IMG/VR virus record: IMGVR_UViG_3300046522_000439
Location: 1-27,268 of that record
Strand: one strand, 5' to 3'
DNA length: 27,268 nt
Source: a virus
Under the pieces are notes generated by a model. The model was given only the letters and a program-made list of their open reading frames with translations, did no database searches and was not told where the DNA came from. The translations under genes and the position numbers were made by a program. Shown here in pieces: positions 1 to 7,484 of this stretch (its first letter is position 1; each line of letters begins with the position of its first letter).

Positions 1-4
1 CTGC

Positions 5-1327
5 ATGGCCGACCTCTTCGCCGATGACCTTCCGCCCGCGCACGCCCCCGACGCCGTGCGCGAGGATGCCCCGCTCGCCGACCGGCTGCGCCCGCGCACG
101 CTAGCCGATGTGGTCGGGCAGGAGCACCTGACCGGCCCCGAAGGCGCGATCGGGCGCATGGTCGCGGCCGGAAGGCTGTCCTCGATGATCCTGTGGGGTC
201 CGCCCGGCACCGGCAAGACCAGCATCGCCCGCCTGCTCGCCGATGCGGTGGGGATGCGCTTTCACGCGGTTTCCGCCGTGTTCTCGGGCGTGGCGGACCT
301 CAAGAAAGCCTTTGCCGAGGCCGACGTCGCCGCCAAGGCCGGCCAGCGCACGCTGCTATTCGTGGACGAGATCCACCGCTTCAACCGCGCGCAGCAGGAC
401 GGCTTCCTTCCCTTCGTCGAGCGCGGCACCGTCACGCTGGTCGGCGCGACGACCGAGAACCCCAGCTTCGCGCTCAATGCCGCACTGCTCAGCCGCGCGC
501 AGGTGCTGATCCTGCACCGACTCGACGCCGCCGCGCTGTCCGCCCTGCTTGCCAAGGCCGAGGATCTCGAAGGCCCGCTGCCGCTGACCCCGGACGCGCG
601 CGAGGCGCTGGTCGCCTCGGCCGACGGCGACGGGCGTTTCCTGCTCAACCAGGCCGAGACGCTCTACGCCGCGCGTATACCCGAGCCGCTCGATCCAGCG
701 GGCCTCGGCCAGTTCCTGCAGCGCCGGGTGGCGGTCTACGACAAGGACCGCGACGGGCACTACAACCTCATCAGCGCGCTGCATAAGTCCCTGCGCGGAT
801 CGGACCCGCAGGCCGCGCTCTATTACATGGCGCGCATGCTGACCGCCGGGGAGGAGCCGCTCTACGTGCTGCGCCGCCTCGTGCGCTTCGCCAGCGAGGA
901 CGTCGGCCTCGCCGATCCGCAGGCGCTCGTACAGTGCCTCGCCGCCAAGGACGCCTACGAGTTCCTCGGCTCTCCCGAGGGCGAACTGGCGATCGTCCAG
1001 GCCTGCCTCTACCTCGCCACCGCGCCCAAATCGAACGCGGCCTACGCGGCGTTCAAGTCCTCGTTCAAGGCCGCGCGCGAGACCGGCTCGCTCAGCCCCC
1101 CGGCGAACATCCTCAATGCGCCGACCAAGCTGATGAAGGACATCGGCTACGGCAAGGACTACGCCTACGACCACGATGCGCCCGATGGTTTCTCCGGCGA
1201 CAACTACTGGCCCGACGAACTTGGCCCGCAGGTCTACTACGACCCCGTAGAACGCGGCTTCGAGCGCGAGATCAAGAAGCGCCTGGAATGGTGGGACAAG
1301 AAGCGCGCCGAGCGGCGGGAGGGGTGA
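5..1327 (+). CDS. rarA: Replication-associated recombination protein A (AAA+ ATPase RarA/MgsA)
   Basis: RarA is a cytoplasmic clamp-loader-like AAA+ ATPase that acts at stalled replication forks and interacts with SSB. The 440-aa product has the family's usual length and order. A Walker A motif GPPGTGKT lies at about residues 65-72, Walker B FVDEIHRF around D121-E122, and a sensor-1-like GATTEN around 148-152. A helical C-terminal half follows with the conserved NAPTKLMKDIGYGK..Y.YDHD stretch typical of the RarA tetramerisation region. The ATG at position 5 gives a normal N-terminus (MADLFADDLP, a plausible SSB-interaction segment). Only four bases precede it, so promoter and ribosome-binding site are outside the window. 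It is an ordinary chromosomal housekeeping gene and anchors the left part of the window as host DNA. Confidence 0.96.
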   Translation: MADLFADDLPPAHAPDAVREDAPLADRLRPRTLADVVGQEHLTGPEGAIGRMVAAGRLSSMILWGPPGTGKTSIARLLADAVGMRFHAVSAVFSGVADLKKAFAEADVAAKAGQRTLLFVDEIHRFNRAQQDGFLPFVERGTVTLVGATTENPSFALNAALLSRAQVLILHRLDAAALSALLAKAEDLEGPLPLTPDAREALVASADGDGRFLLNQAETLYAARIPEPLDPAGLGQFLQRRVAVYDKDRDGHYNLISALHKSLRGSDPQAALYYMARMLTAGEEPLYVLRRLVRFASEDVGLADPQALVQCLAAKDAYEFLGSPEGELAIVQACLYLATAPKSNAAYAAFKSSFKAARETGSLSPPANILNAPTKLMKDIGYGKDYAYDHDAPDGFSGDNYWPDELGPQVYYDPVERGFEREIKKRLEWWDKKRAERREG

Positions 1328-1381
1328 TCGAGCCTCCCCCATCCAAGGCTCGCTAGAACGTGATCTGGTCGAAACCCTCTC

Positions 1382-1409
1382 CGTCATTCCCGCGAAGGCG
1401 GGAATGACG
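1382..1409. repeat. Perfect 12-bp inverted repeat (REP-like hairpin)
   Basis: The arms CGTCATTCCCGC (1382-1393) and GCGGGAATGACG (1398-1409) are perfect complements around a 4-nt GAAG loop, in the 129-bp gap between rarA and the next gene. No U-tract follows, so a Rho-independent terminator is unlikely. The CATTCCCGC..GCGGGAATG type of hairpin is a frequently scattered intergenic repeat in proteobacterial genomes. I infer an REP-like element or mRNA 3'-end stabiliser. Confidence 0.8.
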
Positions 1410-1456
1410 AGGATACAATTTCCTTACGACTGTCAAATTCCACGACGGGACCCACG

Positions 1457-2341
1457 ATGCACTTCCGCAACTTCATGGCGATCGACTGGTCCGGCGCGCT
1501 GGGCGAACGGCAGAAGGGCATCGCCGTGGCTCTATGCGCCGATGGCGACGAAGCCCCTCGCCTGCTCGCGCCGCCCGGCAATGCGAAGTGGTCGCGGGCC
1601 GAAGTGCTGGACCTGCTGCTCCACTGCCTGCCCCCCGACACCCTCGTCGGCATGGATCTCGGCATCTCGCTGCCTTTCGCGGACGCCGGCGCGTTCTTCC
1701 CGGGCTGGGCGCAAAGCCCGCCCCACGCCCGCGCGCTCTGGGCGCTGATCGACACGGTGTGCGCCGACGATGCGCACCTCTCGTCCGCCAGCTTCGTCGA
1801 CCATCCCGAACTCAGCGCCTACTTCCGCCGCCACGGAGGCCGCGAGGGCGCGCAGTTCCACCTGCCCGGCGCGCTCCATAGACGTGGGCGGATGCGCGTG
1901 ACCGAGGCGGCGCAGGCGCGCGCGGGGTGCAAGCCCTACTCCAACTTCAACCTCGTCGGCGCGGCGCAAGTCGGCAAGTCGAGCCTGACGGGAATGCGCC
2001 TGCTCCACCGGCTGGACGGGCGCCTGCCGGTCTGGCCAGTCGATCCGCTGCCGGAAAGCGGCTCGGTGCTGGTGGAGATCTACACCACCCTCGCCGCCGT
2101 CGCCGCCGGGCGCACTGCCGGTCGCGCCAAGATGACCGACCATGCCCCGCTCGACGCCGCACTGATCACGCTGGGCTCGCGGCCCGGCGGCGGCAGCGGC
2201 CCGATCGACGACCACAGCGCCGATGCCCTCGTCACCACCGCCTGGCTGCGCACCGTCGCCCACCGCGCCGACCTGTGGCACCCCGCCGAACTCACGCCCG
2301 ACCTCGCCGCTACGGAGGGCTGGACCTTCGGCGCGCCCTGA
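1457..2341 (+). CDS. DUF429-like predicted RNase H-fold nuclease
   Basis: A 294-aa cytoplasmic protein with no signal peptide. It carries an RNase H/RuvC-type acidic constellation: AIDWSGA at the N-terminus (D10), GMDLGISLPF (D67), LVEIYTT (E207) and the C-terminal DDHSADALVTTAWLR (D252, D256). This pattern fits the DUF429 group of predicted nucleases, whose substrate is unknown. The start at 1457 places the first catalytic-type aspartate in the usual position next to the N-terminus, although the ribosome-binding site upstream is weak. It sits between rarA and a lipoprotein gene on the same strand. The family call rests on motifs only; a specific function is not supported. Confidence 0.7.
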   Translation: MHFRNFMAIDWSGALGERQKGIAVALCADGDEAPRLLAPPGNAKWSRAEVLDLLLHCLPPDTLVGMDLGISLPFADAGAFFPGWAQSPPHARALWALIDTVCADDAHLSSASFVDHPELSAYFRRHGGREGAQFHLPGALHRRGRMRVTEAAQARAGCKPYSNFNLVGAAQVGKSSLTGMRLLHRLDGRLPVWPVDPLPESGSVLVEIYTTLAAVAAGRTAGRAKMTDHAPLDAALITLGSRPGGGSGPIDDHSADALVTTAWLRTVAHRADLWHPAELTPDLAATEGWTFGAP

Positions 2342-2380
2342 CGCACAACCTGCGTCATAAAACAGGGAGCGCCATTCTTC

Positions 2381-4126
2381 ATGAGATCCGTTCTGCTGGC
2401 AGGCATCGCCTGCCTTTCGCTCGCCGCCTGCGCCACGACAACCTCTACCAACAACAATGCGGCGAGCGCCGTCGAAGCGGCAAAACAGGCCGAGCAGCCC
2501 TTCCCCAAGCAGAACTGGAAGCAGTTCGTCGATGCCAGCATCAAGGACTGGTTCGCCACCGACCCGTCCTTCGCGATCTACGAAGGCGCGCACGAATACG
2601 ACGGCAAGCTGCCCGATTGGAGCGAGGCTGGCCTCAAGGCACGCGCCGCGTTCCTGCACGCGGTGATCGACAAGGCCGCCACCTTCAGCGACCTCTCCGA
2701 TGCCGAACGCTTCGAGCGTGACTATCTGGTGCAGGTCGCCAAGGGCAACCTGTTCTGGCTGGAAGATGCGGACCTGCCGCACACCAACCCCGCCTTCTAC
2801 ATCAACGGCGGACTCGACCCGAACGTTTACGTCAGCCGCGACTATGCCGACAAGCCGACGCGGATGAAGGCGATGATCGCCTTCTTCAAGGCCGTACCCG
2901 CGCAGGCCGCCAACATCCGTGCCAACCTGCCCGGCGCCATGCCCGCGAGCTTCATCAAGCTGGGCAAGGACGGCTTCGGCGGCCTTGCCGGCTATTACCG
3001 CGGCGATGCCCGCGCCGCCTTCGAGGACGTGGCAGATCCCGCGCTCCAGACGGATTTCAGGGCATCGTCCGAGGCCGCTGCCACTGCCATGCAGGCCGTC
3101 GCCGACCAGGTGGCCAAGTCCAAACCGACACAGGGCTTCGCGATGGGCGCGGACAAGTTTGCGCGCATGCTCGCCGCCACCGAGGCGGTCGACGCCCCGC
3201 TCGACCAGCTGGAAGCCGCAGGCCGCGCCGATCTCCTGCGCAACCAGCAGGCGCTGAAGGCCGCCTGCGCGAAATTCGCGCCGGGCAAGACCATCCAGCA
3301 GTGCTTCGACAAGATGCGCGCCGACAAGCCCGCCGGCGGTCCCGTCGCCGAAGCCCGCCGCGAGATTCCCGAGCTGGCGGACTTCGTGCGCAAGAACGGT
3401 GTCGTCACGATCCCCGGCACCAAACTCGCGCAAGTAGAGGAGAGCCCGCCCTACAACCGCGCCAACTCCGCCTACATCGACCCGCCGGGACCGCTGGAGA
3501 ACGGCGGCTCGTCGATCTACTACATCTCCCCACCCGACCCGACGTGGTCGAAGCAGATGCAGATGGACTACATCCCCGGCAAGGCCGACCTGCTTTTCAC
3601 TACCGTGCACGAGGTCATGCCCGGCCACTACATCCAGTTCCTCCATTCGAACGCCGCGCCCTCGATCGTCGGCAAGCTCTTCGTCGGTTACGCCTATGCC
3701 GAAGGCTGGGCGCACTATGCCGAGGAAATGATGCTGGAGGCGGGCCTGGGCAACGGCGATCCGGGCATCCAGGTCGGGCAGATCTCCAACGCGCTGCTGC
3801 GCAACTGCCGCTATCTCTCCGCTATCGGCCTCCACGCGCGCGGGATGACGCAGGCGCAGTCGAAGACGATGTTCATGGAGCAGTGCTACCAGGACGAGGG
3901 CACCGCCGAGCAGCAGGCCGCGCGCGGGACCTACGATCCGGCCTACCTCAATTACACGCTGGGCAAGCTGATGATCCGCAAGCTGCGCACCGACTGGACC
4001 GCCACGCGCGGCGGTACCGCCTCATGGAAGGCGTTCCACGACGACTTCCTCAGCCGCGGGGGCCCGCCGATCCCGCTGGTCCGCGCGGCGATGATGAAGG
4101 AAGACGCGCCCCACGCGGTTTTCTGA
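2381..4126 (+). CDS. DUF885 family lipoprotein, predicted zinc metallopeptidase
   Basis: A 581-aa exported protein. The N-terminus has a short hydrophobic segment ending in the lipobox LAAC, with the lipidated cysteine at residue 17, so it is expected to be anchored in a membrane facing the periplasm. The catalytic-type motif HEVMPGHY (H410, E411, H416) resembles the HExxxGH metal-binding signature, and EGWAHYAEEMM (E441, H445) provides the likely third ligand. LNYTLGK near residue 528 is also characteristic of DUF885 proteins. Members of this family in sphingomonads and xanthomonads are usually annotated as DUF885 proteins of unknown substrate; peptidase activity is inferred. An AGGGAG-like ribosome-binding site lies about 10 nt upstream of the ATG. 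The stop is followed by a G+C-rich hairpin and then the tRNA fragment, so this is the last intact host gene before the prophage. Confidence 0.88.
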   Translation: MRSVLLAGIACLSLAACATTTSTNNNAASAVEAAKQAEQPFPKQNWKQFVDASIKDWFATDPSFAIYEGAHEYDGKLPDWSEAGLKARAAFLHAVIDKAATFSDLSDAERFERDYLVQVAKGNLFWLEDADLPHTNPAFYINGGLDPNVYVSRDYADKPTRMKAMIAFFKAVPAQAANIRANLPGAMPASFIKLGKDGFGGLAGYYRGDARAAFEDVADPALQTDFRASSEAAATAMQAVADQVAKSKPTQGFAMGADKFARMLAATEAVDAPLDQLEAAGRADLLRNQQALKAACAKFAPGKTIQQCFDKMRADKPAGGPVAEARREIPELADFVRKNGVVTIPGTKLAQVEESPPYNRANSAYIDPPGPLENGGSSIYYISPPDPTWSKQMQMDYIPGKADLLFTTVHEVMPGHYIQFLHSNAAPSIVGKLFVGYAYAEGWAHYAEEMMLEAGLGNGDPGIQVGQISNALLRNCRYLSAIGLHARGMTQAQSKTMFMEQCYQDEGTAEQQAARGTYDPAYLNYTLGKLMIRKLRTDWTATRGGTASWKAFHDDFLSRGGPPIPLVRAAMMKEDAPHAVF

Positions 4127-4146
4127 CGCTCAAGGTTTGGGCTTTA

Positions 4147-4178
4147 CCGGCGCCCCCCGCTCGCGGTAAGGGCGCCGG
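4147..4178 (+). terminator. GC-rich hairpin after the DUF885 gene
   Basis: CCGGCGCCC (4147-4155) and GGGCGCCGG (4170-4178) are perfectly complementary 9-nt arms around a 14-nt loop, 20 nt after the DUF885 stop. There is no T-run on the 3' side, so it is a weak terminator candidate. It may instead mark the 3' end of the lipoprotein mRNA before the tRNA promoter region. Confidence 0.45.
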
Positions 4179-4205
4179 ACTTGCCCGCCTGCAAATGGCG
4201 CGCGC

Positions 4206-4253
<48 letters not shown>

Positions 4254-4256
4254 TTT

Positions 4257-4276
4257 GGCGGAAAACCGCCGTTTTT
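4257..4276 (+). terminator. Rho-independent terminator just inside the prophage
   Basis: GGCGG (4257-4261), AAAA loop and CCGCC (4266-4270) are followed by GTTTTT on the + strand. It reads in the direction of the tRNA, 12 nt past the break, and would stop transcription entering the prophage from the host side. On the opposite strand the stem is followed by AAAACC, so it is not an obvious terminator for the integrase transcript. An alternative GGTTTT/AAAACC pairing (4251-4267) competes with it. Confidence 0.6.
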
Positions 4277-4280
4277 CAGA

Positions 4281-5333
4281 TCATTGTGCCTTGGATTGTG
4301 ACACACGCCTCGTTTTGCGCGGTTGCAGCATGGTCCCCACGCGGTCGAATGCGGTGTCCTTCGCATCCGGTTTGATGTGCGCATAGCGCATGGTGACAGC
4401 CACCGTGCTGTGGCCAAGCGCGTCACAGATGTCGGCAAGGTCGGAACCGTTCATGCGGGCCCAACTGGCGAACGTGTGGCGCAGGTCGTGGAAGTGGAAG
4501 TCGACCAGGGCTGCGGCTTTGAGCGCGGCGGCGAAGCGCTTCCTGAAGTTGGTTGTGTCGAACACCCTGCCCGTGCGCTCCTTCGGCGGGGTGCGGCCAA
4601 GCACGGCTGCGAGAGGCGGTGATATGCGGACAGCCAGCGGCTTGCGGCCCTTCGTGCGCGGGATCGTGATCGTACTACGGCCGAGGTCGATCTGGTGCCA
4701 ATCGAGGGAGAGGATGTTGTCTTTGCGCAGCCCGGTCGTGACGGCCGCGACGATGACCGCCTGGACGCTGGCATGCGCCCCCCGCAGCAGCCGCGTGTAT
4801 TCGTCGGTGCCGGCGTAGCGGATGCGATGCTCCGGCTCGGCCATGCGCAGTCGCTTCCATGCGAGCGCCGGGATTTGCTGGCCGTGCATCTCGTTCGCCC
4901 ATGTGAGGGCCGCCTTGAGGTAGGCGAGGTCACGGTTCACGGTCGAGGGGCTGACCTTGCCGAACTCCCGATCGCCGACCTTGATGGCGCCGCCGCGCCG
5001 GCACGCCCGGTAGTCCATCACCAGCGAGTTGGTGATGCTCAGGATCTCGGTATCTGCACCGAAGTGCGCGCTCAGAATCTCGAGCGAGCGGAAGATATCG
5101 TCCTCGGTGGTCCGGTGCTGGCCATGGTCTTCCCAGTAGGCGGCGAAGCACTCGCGAATCCGCCACGCGGCCGGCTTGTTCAGCCCCGCGCGCAGCTTCT
5201 GCTCCGTCTCGGCCTCTACAAGCCGCGCTTTCCTCTCGTTCGTCTCGCCTGTACTGCCTCGAAATCGAGGACGGCCGGGGACGGAGATCGACATCCAGTA
5301 ATGCGGGGAGCCTTTGCGGGTGTAGATTGGCAT
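4281..5333 (-). CDS. int: Phage tyrosine-recombinase integrase
   Basis: This 350-aa site-specific recombinase catalyses prophage integration and excision. The catalytic set is visible: Arg in TTGLRKDN (R203), the beta-hairpin Lys in RTKGRKP (K228), HDLRHTFASW (H282, R285), GHST (H308) and the nucleophile in MRYAHI (Y317). The N-terminal MPIYTRKGSPHYW beta-strand segment is typical of DUF4102-lacking phage integrases and supports the ATG at 5333. A longer reading to 5462 is open, but its extra 43 residues are out-of-frame sequence of the HTH gene and look non-protein-like. The stop lies 28 nt from the tRNA-Thr junction, the expected place beside attL. The gene is last in the long leftward early operon and overlaps the excisionase-like gene by 118 nt. 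Confidence 0.95.
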   Translation of the reverse strand: MPIYTRKGSPHYWMSISVPGRPRFRGSTGETNERKARLVEAETEQKLRAGLNKPAAWRIRECFAAYWEDHGQHRTTEDDIFRSLEILSAHFGADTEILSITNSLVMDYRACRRGGAIKVGDREFGKVSPSTVNRDLAYLKAALTWANEMHGQQIPALAWKRLRMAEPEHRIRYAGTDEYTRLLRGAHASVQAVIVAAVTTGLRKDNILSLDWHQIDLGRSTITIPRTKGRKPLAVRISPPLAAVLGRTPPKERTGRVFDTTNFRKRFAAALKAAALVDFHFHDLRHTFASWARMNGSDLADICDALGHSTVAVTMRYAHIKPDAKDTAFDRVGTMLQPRKTRRVSQSKAQ

Positions 5334-5521
5334 GTGCGCTGGCTTTCGACGAAGGCTTGCAGATCGTCGAGGGTATACCTGATTCCCGACTTCATCTGGA
5401 CGTACGTAATTTTTCCCTCCTGCCGCAAGGCGCGCAGCGTTCGGGTGCAGACGGAAAGCCACTGCGCGGCTTCGGCCTCCCTCAAAAGCCGGGGTGGAAT
5501 ATGGACGCGGTCTGCGGTCAT
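5216..5521 (-). CDS. Excisionase-like helix-turn-helix DNA-binding protein
   Basis: A 101-aa protein whose first ~60 residues form a MerR/AlpA/Xis-type winged HTH: PPRLLREAEAAQWLSVCTRT, then LRALRQEGKITYVQMKSG and IRYTLDDLQAFVES. Such proteins bind att-site DNA and bias integrases to excision, or act as operon regulators. The start at 5521 (MTADRVHIPP) overlaps the previous stop as ATGA, which decides it over an ATG 15 nt upstream. The last ~40 residues (rich in Arg, Ser and Pro) are read from the same DNA as the integrase N-terminus in another frame, so the C-terminus may be under little selection. Function as Xis is inferred from position next to int. Confidence 0.8.
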   Translation of the reverse strand: MTADRVHIPPRLLREAEAAQWLSVCTRTLRALRQEGKITYVQMKSGIRYTLDDLQAFVESQRTCQSTPAKAPRITGCRSPSPAVLDFEAVQARRTRGKRGL

Positions 5522-5727
5522 CGGTTGGCCGCGCAATCGGTCCCGACCACGAAAGGATCGCCCAGCGGGTCGGGTCGGGCCACGCTGACAGTGTTATCCT
5601 GCCTACGCCCGCCCTTGCCGCCCGAAAACGGGATGCGCTTCGGAGCAGTGCATGCGCACAGGTCCATGCAGAAACCCGCGTAGTCCTCGTAGCCAGTGTC
5701 AGCGCAGTTGGCGCACCTCGGGTTCAT
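5518..5727 (-). CDS. Small cysteine-rich protein, possible zinc knuckle
   Basis: A 69-aa protein with a compact Cys cluster near the N-terminus: CANCADTGYEDYAGFCMDLC then AC, i.e. CxxC plus CxxxCxC, suited to binding one Zn ion. The ATG at 5727 overlaps the stop of the upstream methyltransferase-like gene (ATGA), and its own stop overlaps the HTH gene start in the same way. This strongly supports both the reading frame and translational coupling. No family recognised; likely a phage early accessory protein. Confidence 0.7.
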   Translation of the reverse strand: MNPRCANCADTGYEDYAGFCMDLCACTAPKRIPFSGGKGGRRQDNTVSVARPDPLGDPFVVGTDCAANR

Positions 5728-6419
5728 GCGGCCTGCGCCTCGTGCGCCGGGAACAGGTCCAGTTGTTCGGGTTCGACATGGTCGGAGAGTAACGCACCCC
5801 ACTGAGATGCCATGGCGAGCGCAGGGCCTGGGAAAGTCTGGCTCCGGAATTTCGCGCGGTCTGGCCCCGGCGCTGCCCTGTGAATTGCGCTCCATGCCTT
5901 GTGCTCGGCCGTTCCGGGCCGAGGCGGCGTCAGGCGGTTCGTCGCGCGCAGCGGAGGCAAGTCGATAAGCTCAAGACCGGTGGCTTTGAAGAAGGGGTCA
6001 CCGAACCACCATGGCTGGATGAACTGCACTTTACCGCGCCGTGTGAGCCGGATCGCGTGCTTATGCATGATGGGGTTTTCAACGGCCTTGCGCGGGATGC
6101 TCTTTGCATCGCGCAGCGTACGGTAGAATGCAGCCGCTTCATCCAGTTCCGCCCAGCGCTGCGGGTCCGGTCCATTCTCTTCCCGGCCGTCGATGTAGAG
6201 CCAGCGCGCACCCGAGTTGCAAAGAAGCGGGCACGGGGGATGCATCACCGCGAGCAAATCCCAGCCATCGTCAAGGTGGTCGCGAACGTCACCGCGTATG
6301 TGCCGATTGCTGCCGTCATCTGCCGGCTCGAGGTCGCACGACCAGGCATCGTGCCCGGCAGCTATGAAGGCCCGCCGAACGACGCCGGAGCGCTCGCAGG
6401 CGATCAGCACGCGGCCCAT
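5724..6419 (-). CDS. Mini DNA cytosine-C5 methyltransferase-like protein
   Basis: A 231-aa protein with a C5-methyltransferase-type core. It starts with a SAM-binding-like strand-loop (VLIACERSGVVRRAFIAAGH followed by an acidic strand end CDLEPAD). It then has a PPC motif IV equivalent (HPPCPLLC, C63) and an ENP motif VI equivalent (AVENPI, E114-N115-P116). The target-recognition domain and motifs VIII-X of full-length enzymes (usually over 300 aa) are not present. Related proteins are common in sphingomonad phages and are often annotated as DNA cytosine methyltransferases. Role inferred: phage DNA modification or anti-restriction. Activity is uncertain because of the short length. It is coupled by overlaps on both sides. 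Confidence 0.7.
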   Translation of the reverse strand: MGRVLIACERSGVVRRAFIAAGHDAWSCDLEPADDGSNRHIRGDVRDHLDDGWDLLAVMHPPCPLLCNSGARWLYIDGREENGPDPQRWAELDEAAAFYRTLRDAKSIPRKAVENPIMHKHAIRLTRRGKVQFIQPWWFGDPFFKATGLELIDLPPLRATNRLTPPRPGTAEHKAWSAIHRAAPGPDRAKFRSQTFPGPALAMASQWGALLSDHVEPEQLDLFPAHEAQAA

Positions 6420-6703
6420 CAGCTCGACGCTCCGAGGAAAGGGAGGAAGTGGGCGCAGCCGATGTCACCGCGCGCGGCGCATCGGCGGCAAGGGGCGGTG
6501 CTGCTCGCGCGATGTGTCGGCGCGGCCGGCGTCGCCGGGTGCGGCTTCGCGCGAAAGGCGTTTGCCAGGCGCGCGCCGTCGAAGGGCTTCGGCCGGATCA
6601 CGGCTTCGCTTCTCGCTCGGCGGGCCTGCACCGCGTGGAGGTTCGCGACGAATTCGTCCATGGCTTCATCGGCCAGGGCGTCGATCAAGGTGAGCATTGT
6701 CAC
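6419..6703 (-). CDS. Small phage protein with C-terminal Cys/His cluster
   Basis: A 94-aa protein: an acidic helical N-terminus (LTLIDALADEAMDEFVANLH), a basic middle and a C-terminal CRRCAARGDIGCAHFLPF segment that could coordinate Zn through CxxC and CxH. GTG at 6703 overlaps the previous stop (GTGA). An ATG two codons later (6697) is an alternative start. Its stop overlaps the methyltransferase-like ATG, placing it in the coupled early operon. Function unknown. Confidence 0.65.
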   Translation of the reverse strand: MTMLTLIDALADEAMDEFVANLHAVQARRARSEAVIRPKPFDGARLANAFRAKPHPATPAAPTHRASSTAPCRRCAARGDIGCAHFLPFLGASS

Positions 6704-6876
6704 GATCCCACCCTCATCAAGTCGGCAACCGCGCTTTCAGCCTTGCGCACTCCCATGTCCCACCAGATGTGGGATCGGGAATCGCGGCGGTAGGGGTTTG
6801 CTGGGACCGGCCCACCCTTGAAGCGGGCGGCGATCACGGCCTCGCGAGCTTCGCGTTGGACGCGGATGGAGATCAT
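6700..6876 (-). CDS. Ribosome modulation factor/CrpP-like small protein
   Basis: A 58-aa peptide with the Rmf/CrpP-type signature: an N-terminal helix (REAREAVIAARFKGG), then NPYRRDSRSHIWWDMGV, where NPY, a basic stretch, a Trp and a Gly sit at the family's spacing. Rmf dimerises 70S ribosomes in stationary phase; related small phage and plasmid proteins are common and of uncertain role. The ATG at 6876 overlaps the upstream stop (ATGA), so it is preferred over a GTG four codons upstream. Its own stop overlaps the next GTG. Family membership rests on a short motif. Confidence 0.6.
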   Translation of the reverse strand: MISIRVQREAREAVIAARFKGGPVPANPYRRDSRSHIWWDMGVRKAESAVADLMRVGS

Positions 6877-7076
6877 CGACCGATCCACTTCATGAGATGA
6901 GCGACGGCGATGATCGCGCCGAGGATCGACGCGACCGCGATCAGGGCCGGCGAGAGGCGGCGGTACATGGCGGCGAGCAGCGCGACCTGATGCTCGAGGC
7001 GGAGGACCTCGGGATCTTCGATCACGACGACATGAAGACGGACCGCTTCGGCCCGAATGTTTGCGGGTGCGTTCAC
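6873..7076 (-). CDS. Small single-pass membrane protein
   Basis: A 67-aa protein with an amphipathic N-terminal half (VLRLEHQVALLAAMYRRL) and one C-terminal transmembrane helix (ALIAVASILGAIIAVAHLM), ending in a short basic tail. The GTG at 7076 overlaps the upstream stop (GTGA). The layout suits an inner-membrane anchor or small exclusion-type protein, but no family is recognised. It is a member of the coupled early operon. Confidence 0.65.
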   Translation of the reverse strand: MNAPANIRAEAVRLHVVVIEDPEVLRLEHQVALLAAMYRRLSPALIAVASILGAIIAVAHLMKWIGR

Positions 7077-7297
7077 TGGATCTGGCCTCCGTCGCGAGGG
7101 AGGTCGATCGCGCAACCGCCGCAGTAGGCGAAGATGTCGTCGCCGATCACTTCGGTCGCCCAGCCCTGCGGGAGGCTCGGCGTCGGGCGATGCTCCACCG
7201 TCTCGCAGCAGCTGCATTGGAAGGTGAAGGGAATGGGCCGGGGCACCGGGCGCTTGGCCCTGGCACTGCGGGAATTCGGGCGGGGTTGGATACGCAT
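7073..7297 (-). CDS. Small zinc-ribbon protein
   Basis: A 74-aa protein with two cysteine pairs forming a likely zinc ribbon: FQCSCCET and YCGGCA, separated by about 30 residues including LPQGWATEVIGDD. The basic N-terminus is compatible with nucleic-acid contact. The ATG at 7297 lies 7 nt after a GGAG ribosome-binding site; a GTG one codon upstream is possible. Its stop overlaps the start of the membrane protein gene. Function unknown; such zinc-ribbon peptides are frequent in phage early regions. Confidence 0.68.
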   Translation of the reverse strand: MRIQPRPNSRSARAKRPVPRPIPFTFQCSCCETVEHRPTPSLPQGWATEVIGDDIFAYCGGCAIDLPRDGGQIQ

Positions 7298-7310
7298 CAC
7301 GGTTCTCCGA

Positions 7311-7484
7311 TCAGGACCAGAAGGACAGGCGGTCGACGACCTGGGCGACGAGGCAGGTCAGCGCCGTGCCGGCGGCGATGACGCCGATCGCGCGCTGCAG
7401 CGGCGTCAGGCGCGGCGCTGCCGGGTGACGCGGTGTGCAGCGCGGGCAGCGGCAATGGGAGGCGTGGGTATGGTGCTTGGACAT
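7311..7484 (-). CDS. Small His/Cys-rich membrane protein
   Basis: A 57-aa protein with a His/Cys-rich N-terminus (MSKHHTHASHCRCPRC) and one transmembrane helix around residues 32-50 (AIGVIAAGTALTCLVAQVV). The ATG overlaps the stop of the 172-aa gene as TGATG. The N-terminal cluster could bind a metal. No family recognised; an inner-membrane location is inferred. Confidence 0.6.
   Translation of the reverse strand: MSKHHTHASHCRCPRCTPRHPAAPRLTPLQRAIGVIAAGTALTCLVAQVVDRLSFWS

Noticed and set aside
1532-3835. 767-codon open frame on the - strand opposite the DUF429 and DUF885 genes
   Set aside because: It is antisense to two well-supported genes, its translation has no recognisable domains, and long antisense frames are common in high-GC DNA.
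5334-5462. Integrase N-terminal extension of 43 codons
   Set aside because: This part is the HTH gene read in another frame; integrase homology starts at MPIYTRKGS.
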